The notes under the pieces: model-generated | Told to the model about the DNA's origin: nothing | Seen by the model: only the letters and a program-made list of their open reading frames with translations | Database searches by the model: none | Source of the DNA: a virus | IMG/VR virus record: IMGVR_UViG_3300029922_000017 | Location: 1 to 64,000 of that record | Strand: one strand, 5' to 3' | DNA length: 64,000 bases | Shown: positions 33,971 through 40,859 of the stretch, piece by piece | How the letters are laid out: the number at the start of each line of letters is the position of its first letter | Position numbering within the stretch: position 1 is the stretch's first letter | Translations under genes and position numbers: made by a program

Positions 33971-34056
33971 TGGTGGATGCTAGGGACTTGAACCCTTTCT
34001 TTCAACTAAGTTATAGTTGATGTGCTTCCTTGGAATCTCACCTACACCAAGCAACC
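33971..34056 (-). tRNA. tRNA-Val(AAC)
   Basis: Acceptor GGTTGCT/AGCATCC (one mismatch), CCA encoded, D stem GTG/CAC with a long loop, anticodon stem CAACT/AGTTG with loop ATAACTT, T arm AGGG/CCCT with loop TTCAAGT. A34 is unusual for Val in bacteria. Confidence 0.65.
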
Positions 34057-34062
34057 ATAAAT

Positions 34063-34139
34063 TGGTTTTGGACACAGATTTCATACTGTAAAAACTCCCC
34101 AACAGAGAGTGGTGTTATGAATATTAACACTAATCCAAA
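34063..34139 (-). tRNA. tRNA-Asn(GTT) 2, odd T loop
   Basis: Acceptor TTTGGAT/GTCCAAA, CCA encoded, D arm GTGT/ACAC, anticodon loop CTGTTGG in ACTCT/GGAGT. T stem ACAG/CTGT encloses an 8-base TATGAAAT loop. Confidence 0.6.
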
Positions 34140-34241
34140 ATTTTAAACATCAACAGAAATATCAACACTTTTTATGATTGTAAACTCATAATCATATTGT
34201 AAACATTGAAGATTATGATAGTTTATTATTTTCAGTTTTGG

Positions 34242-34315
34242 TGGTGGAGAAAAAGAGAATCGAACTCTTATATACGAATTGCAAATCCGTCGTTCTACCA
34301 TTGAACTACTTCCCC
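34242..34315 (-). tRNA. tRNA-Ala(TGC)
   Basis: Acceptor GGGGAAG/TTTCTCC, anticodon loop TTTGCAA in ACGGA/TTCGT, T arm AGAG/CTCT with loop TTCGATT, CCA encoded. Decodes GCA/GCG. Confidence 0.82.
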
Positions 34316-34438
34316 ATTAAAAAATTATTATTTATTCTCCTTATTGGGGAAGAACCACGAATATTATACTATGATGAAAAACATGATAAAGTTTTCTCTT
34401 TATCCATACGGCATATGCCTATATAATATTAAATAAAT

Positions 34439-34508
34439 TGGAGCAAGAGAATAGGGTTGTCTATTATTTCCACTCGGATGAGTGGCGTTCTCATTAAACT
34501 ACTCATGC
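34439..34508 (-). tRNA. tRNA-Arg(CCG)-like, odd loops
   Basis: Acceptor GCATGAG/CTCTTGC (one mismatch), CCA encoded. Stem CCACT/AGTGG encloses CATCCG, so the likely anticodon is CCG with U before it, in an abnormal 6- or 8-base loop. T stem AATAG/CTATT has loop ACAACC. Partly decayed or unusual. Confidence 0.5.
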
Positions 34509-34511
34509 ATA

Positions 34512-34600
34512 AATTGTCAGCCCGACGTGCGAGCCGATTTGAGCTACCTTTAGGTAAAGAGGTTCCGGCTTATTTTAATATCCGCCTCCCGATATTTTAT
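34512..34600 (-). pseudogene. tRNA 5'-half-like sequence
   Basis: AAAGGTAGCTCAAATCGGC resembles an acceptor end and D arm, then GTCGGGCTGAC an anticodon stem, but it stops at the start of the next tRNA (34508). A TACC-TTTA-GGTA hairpin nested in GCCG/CGGC covers the same bases. Confidence 0.35.
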
Positions 34601-34604
34601 ATTA

Positions 34605-34778
34605 AATTACTTTTATTCAGTTAATAAAACCTTTGTAATTAAACAAGGTTGAAATTGTTATATTATATACTGAGTGGAGAGCATATAATAATTAAGTTAG
34701 TGTTGCCCACGGTTCGTATAGTCCACTATTCACATTATTCTAGGATTGAAGATTATCAATTCAATGATGCGTTATTAA
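34605..34778 (-). other. Noncoding spacer with hairpin
   Basis: AACCTT.../...AAGGTT hairpin at about 34627-34650 with weak T runs on either side. Otherwise no gene, RBS or tRNA that I can support. Confidence 0.4.
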
Positions 34779-34779
34779 A

Positions 34780-34854
34780 TGGTGGGGTCGGATGGATTTG
34801 AACCATCGTCTCTGCCCGCAATGGGCAGCATACTAAACACTATACGACAACCCC
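34780..34854 (-). tRNA. tRNA, apparent anticodon TTG (Gln?)
   Basis: Acceptor GGGGTTG/CGACCCC, T arm ATGG/CCAT with loop TTCAAAT, CCA encoded. Anticodon stem CTGCC/GGCAG encloses CATTGCG, giving TTG but with A at position 33. The 6-bp stem CTGCCC/GGGCAG would leave a 5-base loop. Confidence 0.6.
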
Positions 34855-34938
34855 ATAATAATTTTCATTTTTTAAAGTTGAAACTCTTAATAACATTGCA
34901 ATCATTGATGATTATACGTTTTTTAAGATTTTCATATT

Positions 34939-35014
34939 TGGTGCGGCAACGGAGATTCGAACTCCGACTTTTGATTTGGAAGACCAACATGCTACCGTTG
35001 AACATCACTACCGC
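34939..35014 (-). tRNA. tRNA-Gly(TCC) 1
   Basis: Acceptor GCGGTAG/TTGCCGC, anticodon loop CTTCCAA in TTGGT/ATCAA, T arm GGAG/CTCC with loop TTCGAAT, CCA encoded. Decodes GGA/GGG. Confidence 0.85.
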
Positions 35015-35016
35015 AT

Positions 35017-35610
35017 TTAAATTTTAATATTATAATTTTTACACCATTTTCTTACTGCATTATCACTTACCCCGAATTTTTTCCCTATTTGTGTCATTGG
35101 AAGATTTTTAATCATTAATTCTAATTCGTTTTTTAATGGATGAACACATTTCCGTTGTCCATTAGCTCTACATTTATGAGAACAAAATTTTTGTTGAAAC
35201 GTTTTAGTATTAAATATTGAATTGCATGTTGGACATGTATGAGTATAATATTTTGGATTTGCAATATGTATTTTATTTTTCCAAGGAATGTTGGAAACTA
35301 TTAATTTTCTTCCGTCATAGTTATTTACTCTATTTAGAAATTCTTCGGTATTGTTATCTGCATGATGTATCATATGACAATTAGCACATAACAAATCACA
35401 CTTTTCTACTTCTGCCCAATACTTTTCCCAATTTGTCGTGATTGCGCTGGACAATCCAAATTCTTTTTGGGATGGGTCACGATGATGAAAATGAAATGCA
35501 GCTATGTTGCCACTCCACCCGCATCTTATGCATATTCCACCTTTTAATTTTACAGCTTCACGTTTTAATAGAAACCGTCTTATTTTTGTATTGTATGATG
35601 ATTTTGTCAT
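35017..35610 (-). CDS. HNH endonuclease-like protein
   Basis: 197 aa from MTKSSYNTKIRRFLLKREAV. HNH-type core CIRCGWSGNIAAFHFHHRDPSQKEF with CDLLCANCHMIHH, a zinc finger (CPTCNSIF...CSHKC) and a C-terminal helix-turn-helix-like MTQIGKKFGVSDNAVRKWCKNYNI, also seen at 25883-26914. TATATTTATA lies 3 bases before the ATG. Ends 2 bases from tRNA-Gly. Confidence 0.8.
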   Translation of the reverse strand: MTKSSYNTKIRRFLLKREAVKLKGGICIRCGWSGNIAAFHFHHRDPSQKEFGLSSAITTNWEKYWAEVEKCDLLCANCHMIHHADNNTEEFLNRVNNYDGRKLIVSNIPWKNKIHIANPKYYTHTCPTCNSIFNTKTFQQKFCSHKCRANGQRKCVHPLKNELELMIKNLPMTQIGKKFGVSDNAVRKWCKNYNIKI

Positions 35611-35613
35611 ACC

Positions 35614-35623
35614 TATAAATATA
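35614..35623 (-). promoter_or_regulatory. Late-type promoter element TATATTTATA
   Basis: TATATTTATA, 3 bases, then the ATG at 35610. Same spacing as at 28081, on the opposite strand. Confidence 0.6.
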
Positions 35624-35666
35624 GCTAAACAATAAAAGAATAGCAATTATTTTTAAGTTCGAATAA

Positions 35667-35739
35667 TGGTGCTCCCTACCGGAATCGAACCGATGTAACT
35701 TTCTCATCAAGAAGCGCACTACCACTGTGTTAAAGGAGC
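35667..35739 (-). tRNA. tRNA-Ile(GAT)
   Basis: Acceptor GCTCCTT/AGGGAGC, anticodon loop TTGATGA with a short TTC/GAA stem, T arm ATCGG/CCGGT with loop TTCGATT, CCA encoded. Decodes AUC/AUU. Confidence 0.78.
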
Positions 35740-35747
35740 ATTGGAAT

Positions 35748-35822
35748 TGGTGCGCTTGCCGAGATTCGAACTCGGTTCCGACTGCTTAAGAGGCAGTGCT
35801 TCACCATCAAAGTTTCAGGCGC
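35748..35822 (-). tRNA. tRNA-Lys(CTT)
   Basis: Acceptor GCGCCTG/CAAGCGC (one mismatch), anticodon loop CTCTTAA in ACTGC/GCAGT, T arm CCGAG/CTCGG with loop TTCGAAT, CCA encoded. Decodes AAG. Confidence 0.85.
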
Positions 35823-35832
35823 ATTAAAAAAT

Positions 35833-35907
35833 TGGTGCATCCATCCAGAGTTGAACTGAAATCCCAAGGGTAAAAGCCTTGTAGTCTACCGATTGACTTA
35901 TGAATGC
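35833..35907 (-). tRNA. tRNA-Lys(TTT) 1
   Basis: Acceptor GCATTCA/TGGATGC, anticodon loop CTTTTAC in CAAGG/CCTTG, T loop TTCAACT, CCA encoded. Decodes AAA/AAG. Confidence 0.87.
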
Positions 35908-35949
35908 ATAAATGTAAGTTTTTAATAAGATATTGACAAACTTACAAAG

Positions 35950-36195
35950 TTATTTTATGTGATTTTTTAGTAAATCTCCGGTCTTAATTAATTCCTCGGC
36001 AATATCACATTCCGATTTTTTACTACAAATTCGAGAACAATAAAGTTCTCGAATTAACCATCCATAATCATGAATAAACGATGATATGGCTTCATCTTTA
36101 TCATTTATTTTTCGTAAATATTTATGCTCATCCAGATGTTTTTGGATAACATCGATTTGAGTTTTCATGAATTCTGATAAGTGTTGGCAACTCAT
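35950..36195 (-). CDS. Hypothetical helical protein
   Basis: 81 aa with four spaced Cys (SCQHLSEFM, LYCSRICSKKSEC) and a helical pattern. Preceded by a weak TTGATA/TGATAT promoter. Unknown. Confidence 0.6.
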   Translation of the reverse strand: MSCQHLSEFMKTQIDVIQKHLDEHKYLRKINDKDEAISSFIHDYGWLIRELYCSRICSKKSECDIAEELIKTGDLLKNHIK

Positions 36196-36240
36196 ATTAA
36201 ATAAATATCAACCAGAATAAATGAAATATCAAGTTTTAAA

Positions 36241-36328
36241 TGGTCAGGCGGATGGGCGTCGAACCCACATGAAGCTTTCGCTACCAGATTCACAATCTGG
36301 GACATTAACCAATTATGCTACCAGCCTG
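36241..36328 (-). tRNA. tRNA-His(GTG) with long variable arm
   Basis: Acceptor CAGGCTG/CCGCCTG (one mismatch), anticodon loop TTGTGAA in CCAGA/TCTGG, T arm GTGGG/CCCAT with loop TTCGACG, CCA encoded. The variable region contains an AGC-GAAA-GCT hairpin like that of tRNA-Leu(TAG), unexpected for His. Confidence 0.75.
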
Positions 36329-36339
36329 TTTATTTACTA

Positions 36340-36415
36340 TGGTAGTGCTGGCAGGAATCGAACCTAGCGTAGCTCATTTGAAGGACGAGCGAATCTACCA
36401 ATATTCTACAGCACC
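36340..36415 (-). tRNA. tRNA-Glu(TTC) 2, C33
   Basis: Acceptor GGTGCTG/CAGCACT, anticodon stem CTCGT/ATGAG with loop CCTTCAA (C at position 33), T arm CTAGG/CCTGC with loop TTCGATT, CCA encoded. Loss of U33 may weaken decoding. Confidence 0.7.
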
Positions 36416-36429
36416 ATTAAAAATATTCA

Positions 36430-36516
36430 ATGTTATAGTTGGATTCGAACCAACGAAGATATTTCTACCTTATCCCATACACGATGGGACAACTTCAACC
36501 ACTCGTTCATATACCA
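36430..36516 (-). tRNA. tRNA with apparent GTG anticodon, C33, long variable arm
   Basis: Acceptor TGGTATA/TATAACA (one mismatch), D arm AAC/GTT, stem TCCCA/TGGGA with loop TCGTGTA, long variable arm, T arm GTTGG/CCAAC with loop TTCGAAT. GTG would be His; C33 makes this doubtful. CCA not encoded. Confidence 0.55.
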
Positions 36517-36560
36517 TTGATTTTTACAAATTTACTAGTTAACATTTCACTTTGTAAATT

Positions 36561-36653
36561 TGGCACCTCGTATTAGAATTGAACTAATATTAACGGAATG
36601 ATTACCGCATCTAATTTTGGAGATTAGTGCCTTACCGGTCGAGCCAACGAGGT
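36561..36653 (-). tRNA. tRNA-Trp(CCA) with long variable arm
   Basis: Perfect acceptor ACCTCGT/ACGAGGT, discriminator G, CCA encoded, anticodon loop CTCCAAA in CTAAT/ATTAG, T arm ATTAG/CTAAT with loop TTCAATT. A 22-base variable arm with GCGG/CCGT hairpin is unexpected for Trp. Decodes UGG. Confidence 0.78.
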
Positions 36654-36663
36654 ATTTAAAAAA

Positions 36664-36850
36664 TTAATACTCTGATTAATCCGGCTCAGAGTAATTGAGG
36701 CCAAATAAACATCATAAGAGGTTTATTAAACGACATTTAACCCAATGTCTCCGAGGGAATTATTGCCATCATAATTAATTAGATTAAAATGGACTAGTAT
36801 TTTACCACGGCTATAATCGCAATGTCATAGCAATAGGACTTCTCCTAGAA
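36664..36850 (-). ncRNA. Tandem hairpins, possible structured RNA
   Basis: Three hairpins in a row: TACTCTGA/TCAGAGTA (36668-36693), AATAAAC/GTTTATT (36705-36728), GACATT/AATGTC (36736-36756), then GCTAT/ATAGC (36810-36832). No ORF and no tRNA fold. It sits between tRNA-Trp and an endonuclease gene and would be on the tRNA transcript. Confidence 0.4.
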
Positions 36851-36856
36851 GGTATA

Positions 36857-37463
36857 TTATAAATATTTTTTCAATTCTTCAATGCATTTGATTACATTTG
36901 CTTTTACTTCTTTTGCCGTGAATCTTACAATCGTCCAGCCTTGTGATTTACTAAATATATCACGACGAGCATCAATTTTTTTAATCTTTTCCGATGTATG
37001 AGTTCCACCATCAACTTCAACGTCTATTTTTTTATCTACAAACGCAAAATCGTATTCATAGATTCCATTTCTGAATGCATACGTCCATCCAGTTATATTA
37101 GATGCTATCAAAGCATTCTCAAAGACTTGTTCTGGATATGATTTTCTAGATGAATGATTTATCAAATATGGAACTTTATCAGGATGTTCTGTTAAATATT
37201 TAATTCTAGCTTCGGAAATTTTTTGCTTAGTTTCTTCGGAATGTTTTTTTAAACCTCGTCCATTTTTTCGGGATAATTTATTCGCTGCTGATGTATTTCG
37301 AGTTGATTTAAATCGTCCAGACCTTATTGCGTTAAATATTACTGATTGTCCTGCTCCAAAATACGACGATATTTCTCGCCAAGTATGCCCCGCATCATAG
37401 TAAGATTGGATTTCATTCCAGTCATATTTTGATTTGTTGTTATGTCTGTAATTCTGAGGGCGT
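36857..37463 (-). pseudogene. Vsr-like endonuclease lacking a start
   Basis: Continuous frame of about 200 codons: HTH-like WNEIQSYYDAGHTWREISSYF, NUMOD3-like KKHSEETKQKISEARIKYLT, then a Vsr-type nuclease EYDFAFVDKKIDVEVDGGTH and DARRDIFSKSQGWTIVRF. No ATG or GTG occurs before a TTG at 37165, and the frame opens from a TAA at about 37466, so the 5' end seems lost near tRNA-Lys. A shorter 102-residue nuclease could still be made. Confidence 0.6.
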
Positions 37464-37540
37464 CGGGGGAATTAATCCCAATTTAAAAGCTGAATATTGA
37501 GTTTTAAGATTGAATATTTTCAACCATCTCCGGATATTGG

Positions 37541-37624
37541 TGGTGCTGCCGATGGGACTCGAACCCATGTTGTTTAAATACCGAGTTAAAAGCTCGGTCC
37601 AGTCGCCGCTATGGAAACGACAGC
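37541..37624 (-). tRNA. tRNA-Lys(TTT) 2
   Basis: Acceptor GCTGTCG/CGGCAGC, D stem TCCA/TGGA, anticodon loop CTTTTAA in CCGAG/CTCGG, T arm ATGGG/CCCAT with loop TTCGAGT, CCA encoded. The variable region is 12 bases, longer than usual. Confidence 0.82.
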
Positions 37625-37862
37625 AAAAATTTATGTATCTCTCTACATCTGTCAAGCCTACGTCAAAGCGGGCTTTCGCTCTACAAATATGTTTTTATTG
37701 AAGATTTTAATCGGGAACCCTAAACAATTTAACCGGATTAAAATTGGAATGACATCATTCCCTGACTGCTATCGTCAAATCTCGGTCTGGGCTATTGACC
37801 CGCACCGCACGGAATATGGTGTTTCTTGGCACACCTACTACTCTAAGCCACTAAAATTCTAA
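37611..37862 (+). CDS. Possible plus-strand hypothetical protein
   Basis: 83 aa open frame (KILIGNPKQFNRIKIGMTSF, then AIDPHRTEYGVSWHTYY) in a stretch without minus-strand genes. Its first residues are antisense to tRNA-Lys, so the true start may be further in. Tentative. Confidence 0.35.
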   Translation: METTAKIYVSLYICQAYVKAGFRSTNMFLLKILIGNPKQFNRIKIGMTSFPDCYRQISVWAIDPHRTEYGVSWHTYYSKPLKF

Positions 37863-37916
37863 TCTTTTTATAGTGTTTCGGTATCTTTTTTACCGGACTC
37901 ACTCTTAACTTTCACT

Positions 37917-37944
37917 ATCTTACCACATTATATTTAATTGTCAA
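37917..37944 (-). promoter_or_regulatory. Promoter of the tRNA-Lys end of the cluster
   Basis: TTGACA (37944-37939), 16 bases, TAAGAT (37922-37917), reading into tRNA-Lys and the 36-37 kb tRNAs. It lies just after the 37952-37975 terminator. Confidence 0.55.
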
Positions 37945-37951
37945 CAACAAA

Positions 37952-37975
37952 CAACCGACCTTTTTTGGTCGGTTT
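37952..37975. terminator. Symmetric terminator hairpin
   Basis: ACCGACC-TTTTTT-GGTCGGT stem-loop with a short T-rich stretch on the plus side and TTGTTTG on the minus side. It isolates the small-ORF promoter array (38.2-38.8 kb) from the tRNA operon promoter. Confidence 0.6.
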
Positions 37976-38219
37976 ATAAGTTTTTTATTTCTATTTCTTC
38001 TAACTTATATTCCGACCTCGTGCTTTTTATCTTCCGCTCCTGCTAACCCGACAACTGTATTTCTATTATATGAATGGGAGCGGAGTGGTGCTACCCACTT
38101 AATTGTGGGGCAACTAAACTTCGGTTGTTTCATATTACTATTCATACTAAATTATATATATCTTCGACTTTTACTTTTCTTTAAAATTTCTTAATAAATC
38201 TTTCATTAATTTATTATGT

Positions 38220-38820
38220 GAACATTCTACACTATTTTCGGAGAATGTCAAGTTCTTTTTAAAATATCGGTTTTACCTAGTTACATCCCCGAAAGTTTTT
38301 TAACGCACTAGGACTGCGGTAATTCATTATTACTTGCCGTTCGTCAGAATTACAATTGAGAACGTGCCAGTCAATTTACATGGAAAACTGACAAACCAAA
38401 TTTAACTATATCGACATTCTACACTATTTTCTAAGAATGTCAAGTTCTTTTTTACTTTCGTCTGGAAATTCGATTTTAGCAAACATCGGCTTATATTCAA
38501 ATTCCCACATATACCAATCTATCATCTGCTTCTTCCAGAAATTTCTTAACATTCTCAACTTCACTATTACTTTCAATGTCATTCATATTACACTATTTTT
38601 TCTAAATGTCAACTACTTTTTTAAAAGTGATGTTAATTATAACCTTTGACCGAGGGTTGTGTTGTCGACTGATAAAATATGCTACTATCCAAATTCACAT
38701 ATTTCCTGCGGCTCCATAAATTACTTTGATAGTTCATTTGGACATTCCCTATCGTTTCACGCCGACACCAACTCTAATTAACAAAATGGATTATAGACTA
38801 TTTTTCGGATTTGTCAAGAG
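38220..38820 (-). promoter_or_regulatory. Array of four near-identical early promoters
   Basis: TTGACA-N16-TA(G/A/T)(A)AT boxes at 38246-38251/38224-38229, 38438-38443/38416-38421, 38607-38612/38585-38590 and 38812-38817/38790-38795. Spacers share GAAAATAGTG. Repeat distance about 170-205 bases, each with only tiny ORFs. Confidence 0.65.
38633..38737 (-). CDS. Small ORF between promoters
   Basis: 34 aa (MNYQSNLWSRRKYVNLDSSI at the start) with an AGGGA Shine-Dalgarno-like sequence 9 bases up. Probable but unproven. Confidence 0.4.
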   Translation of the reverse strand: MNYQSNLWSRRKYVNLDSSIFYQSTTQPSVKGYN

Positions 38821-38860
38821 ATTTCAAATTATTTTTTAATTTTTCTTCGAAATACTTATC

Positions 38861-38962
38861 CTACTCATCTTCTCCTAACATATCAAACGAGTCAAACATA
38901 ACGTCCATGACACTTCTCCGTCTGCCATTCTCTTTAAATTTTTCCCAAGTTTCATCATTCAT
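38861..38962 (-). CDS. Small acidic ORF
   Basis: 33 aa ending FDSFDMLGEDE, with GGGAGA about 9 bases before the ATG. Downstream of the HAD operon; plausible small protein. Confidence 0.45.
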   Translation of the reverse strand: MNDETWEKFKENGRRRSVMDVMFDSFDMLGEDE

Positions 38963-39062
38963 AAAATATTATCTCCCTCGTAATTTCTTACATTCTAAAT
39001 TGGCACTATTACATTCGCCGCCAAATCTTAAACATGCGATTGAAAACATAAAAAAGAGCAAT

Positions 39063-39488
39063 TCACTTCCACTCTCCTAACTCTATCAATGTGCTTTTAA
39101 TCTCTTGCCAATCGGTGGCTCCGACATAGCCACTTTTATCGTCTAAAAGTATATTGAAATAAAATTTTTGCGAGAAGTCACATAACTCCGTAGATTTACA
39201 CTCTGGATTTTCATTTATATAATGGAATTTTAAATCGTGCCGGCGCAAAATATCATTTATAGAGTCGGAATGGCTAGATGTCCATAATATAGTTTTATGT
39301 AAGTTGGACTTGTATAATACATCTAACACTTCTTTCGCTACTGGATATAACATTGCGCCCGAATTCATTCGATTATACTTGCCCTCGATTACCGTATCAT
39401 GCAAATCAATTGCCCAGTAAATTTTATTCCACTTACGGATTTCCTTCTGTTCAAACGTATGTTTGATTATGTCTCTAATTGATTTCAT
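39063..39488 (-). CDS. HAD-like phosphatase
   Basis: 141 aa. Motif I IYWAIDLHDTVIEG, motif II TILWTSSHSD, motif IV FNILLDDKSGYVG. Likely a nucleotide or small-molecule phosphatase. Overlaps the next upstream gene by 4 bases; one operon with 39485-40278. Confidence 0.7.
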   Translation of the reverse strand: MKSIRDIIKHTFEQKEIRKWNKIYWAIDLHDTVIEGKYNRMNSGAMLYPVAKEVLDVLYKSNLHKTILWTSSHSDSINDILRRHDLKFHYINENPECKSTELCDFSQKFYFNILLDDKSGYVGATDWQEIKSTLIELGEWK

Positions 39489-39952
39489 ACTTTACTTATA
39501 TCTCCAATATCCAATAATCTCGGAACATCTATCCAATTATCAGTTACTATAGTATTGCTCAATTTTCCTTTGTAGGTATCTAAATCTTCAGCCGTAGGGG
39601 AAAATAAAATTTTAACTATATTTTCAGGAAGATGGAACATAACCTCCGGTCTATCATCAATAAAATGAGTTAGTTCCAGTGCTTTTGCAAATATAGATTT
39701 GTCTTTCCGCTCAAAACAAAAGTATAAATTTTCAAATGGAACATTAGTATTTTTTAAAACTTCATATTTTAATAACCATTCCTCGACGTGCCACTTCTGA
39801 ACTGAATTACATTTTGATATAAAATATATATTATCAAATCGGGAATGTAAATTTTTGATTACATCAAATGAATTTGGGGCTGGTTCATCTTTATTACCGG
39901 TTGCCCGATTTCCTTTAATTGTCCATCCAATATCAATTCCTAAGTTTCTCAT
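39485..39952 (-). CDS. HAD-fold protein
   Basis: 155 aa. MRNLGIDIGWTI (motif I) and THFIDDRPEVMFHLP (motif IV) with IYFISKCN as motif II. Similar to uncharacterised phage/bacterial HAD-like proteins. 4-base overlaps with both neighbours indicate translational coupling. Confidence 0.65.
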   Translation of the reverse strand: MRNLGIDIGWTIKGNRATGNKDEPAPNSFDVIKNLHSRFDNIYFISKCNSVQKWHVEEWLLKYEVLKNTNVPFENLYFCFERKDKSIFAKALELTHFIDDRPEVMFHLPENIVKILFSPTAEDLDTYKGKLSNTIVTDNWIDVPRLLDIGDISKV

Positions 39953-40278
39953 ACTTCAATATATTTAATCGGTATTCCAAGTTTAATTGCCAGTGCTATT
40001 TCTCCCGCCACGCCTTTTGATTTATCCCAACCTTCCATTTTAAGAACCCACAATTCATCACATTTCGGCAAGATAAGTTCTAAATAATTCTTCCAATAAT
40101 TCCAATCGGTTGGCAATTCATGAGCAACTGCCATTGGATGTGTGGCGGCAATTGGAGAATAAATGTAATGTCCATCCTTCATCAAATTTGCGGTCACTTC
40201 CATTACTTGTTCAAATCGTTGTCTTTGAACATCTATATCAGAATGTGAATAGGGCGATGCTAAATAGATTAATTTCAT
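39949..40278 (-). CDS. DUF4406 / nucleoside 2-deoxyribosyltransferase-like
   Basis: 109 aa. MKLIYLASPYSHSDIDVQRQ start, HPMAVAHELP, and CDELWVLKMEGWDKSKGVAGEIALA match the small Rossmann family around deoxyribosyltransferases. May act on nucleosides. TTGACT-N16-TATACT ends 7 bases before the ATG, so the operon mRNA is leaderless. Confidence 0.7.
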   Translation of the reverse strand: MKLIYLASPYSHSDIDVQRQRFEQVMEVTANLMKDGHYIYSPIAATHPMAVAHELPTDWNYWKNYLELILPKCDELWVLKMEGWDKSKGVAGEIALAIKLGIPIKYIEV

Positions 40279-40320
40279 TCTAAGGAGTATAACAGATATT
40301 TAGAATAAGTCAAGAAATTA

Positions 40321-40394
40321 TGGAGCGAGTGAAGGGAATCGGACCCTCGTATAAAGTTTGGAAAACTTCCATTCTACCATTGAATTACACTCGC
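40321..40394 (-). tRNA. tRNA-Gly(TCC) 2
   Basis: Acceptor GCGAGTG/CACTCGC, anticodon loop TTTCCAA in GAAGT/ACTTT, T stem AGGG/CCCT with loop TCCGATT, CCA encoded. Confidence 0.8.
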
Positions 40395-40462
40395 TTTAAA
40401 TAGAGACTTCACAAGTCATGGTCTCTTTTCGAGATTGGGTAACTTGCCTCTAATCTCTGAAA

Positions 40463-40538
40463 TGGTAGCGATAATAGGAGTCGAACCTATATTGACAAAG
40501 CTTATGAGACTTCCGCATTACCATTATGCTATACCGCC
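40463..40538 (-). tRNA. tRNA-Met(CAT) 3
   Basis: Acceptor GGCGGTA/TATCGCT, D arm GCAT/ATGC, anticodon loop CTCATAA, T arm ATAGG/CCTAT with loop TTCGACT, CCA encoded. Third CAT tRNA of the window. Confidence 0.8.
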
Positions 40539-40556
40539 ATTAACTATAAATAGTGT

Positions 40557-40829
40557 TTACTTTTTCTTTTTTAGCGTTTTTCTTGCTTTTCTAAGCAATT
40601 CTGCTTTCTTTTTTTTAGAATATCCTGATACTCGTGTTCTTACAATGTCTGTTTCTTTAGACAGTCCATTTATGAAATCGATATTATCCCGAATTTGTTT
40701 AGTTGTTAATTTTCTCTCAACCAAATTTTCAGGTGGCTCTATTAACTGACGAGCATTAATTTCTCGAATTAATCTTTCCTTTTGAGCATCCGTCGCTCTT
40801 TGCATAGATGGAAAATATTTCGATTTCAT
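40557..40829 (-). CDS. Basic hypothetical early protein
   Basis: 90 aa with Lys/Arg-rich ends (SGYSKKKKAELLRKARKTLK). TTGACT-N16-TATTAT ends 6 bases before the ATG. Possibly nucleic-acid binding. Confidence 0.65.
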   Translation of the reverse strand: MKSKYFPSMQRATDAQKERLIREINARQLIEPPENLVERKLTTKQIRDNIDFINGLSKETDIVRTRVSGYSKKKKAELLRKARKTLKKKK

Positions 40830-40859
40830 GTTGATATAATATCAGATTTTAAATAAAAG

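Noticed and set aside
34238-34426. Plus-strand ORFs over tRNA genes (such as 34238-34426, 34779-35027, 36315-36542)
   Set aside because: Their sequences are translations of the antisense of tRNAs (…RIELL…, …GFEPS…) and have no promoter or ribosome site.
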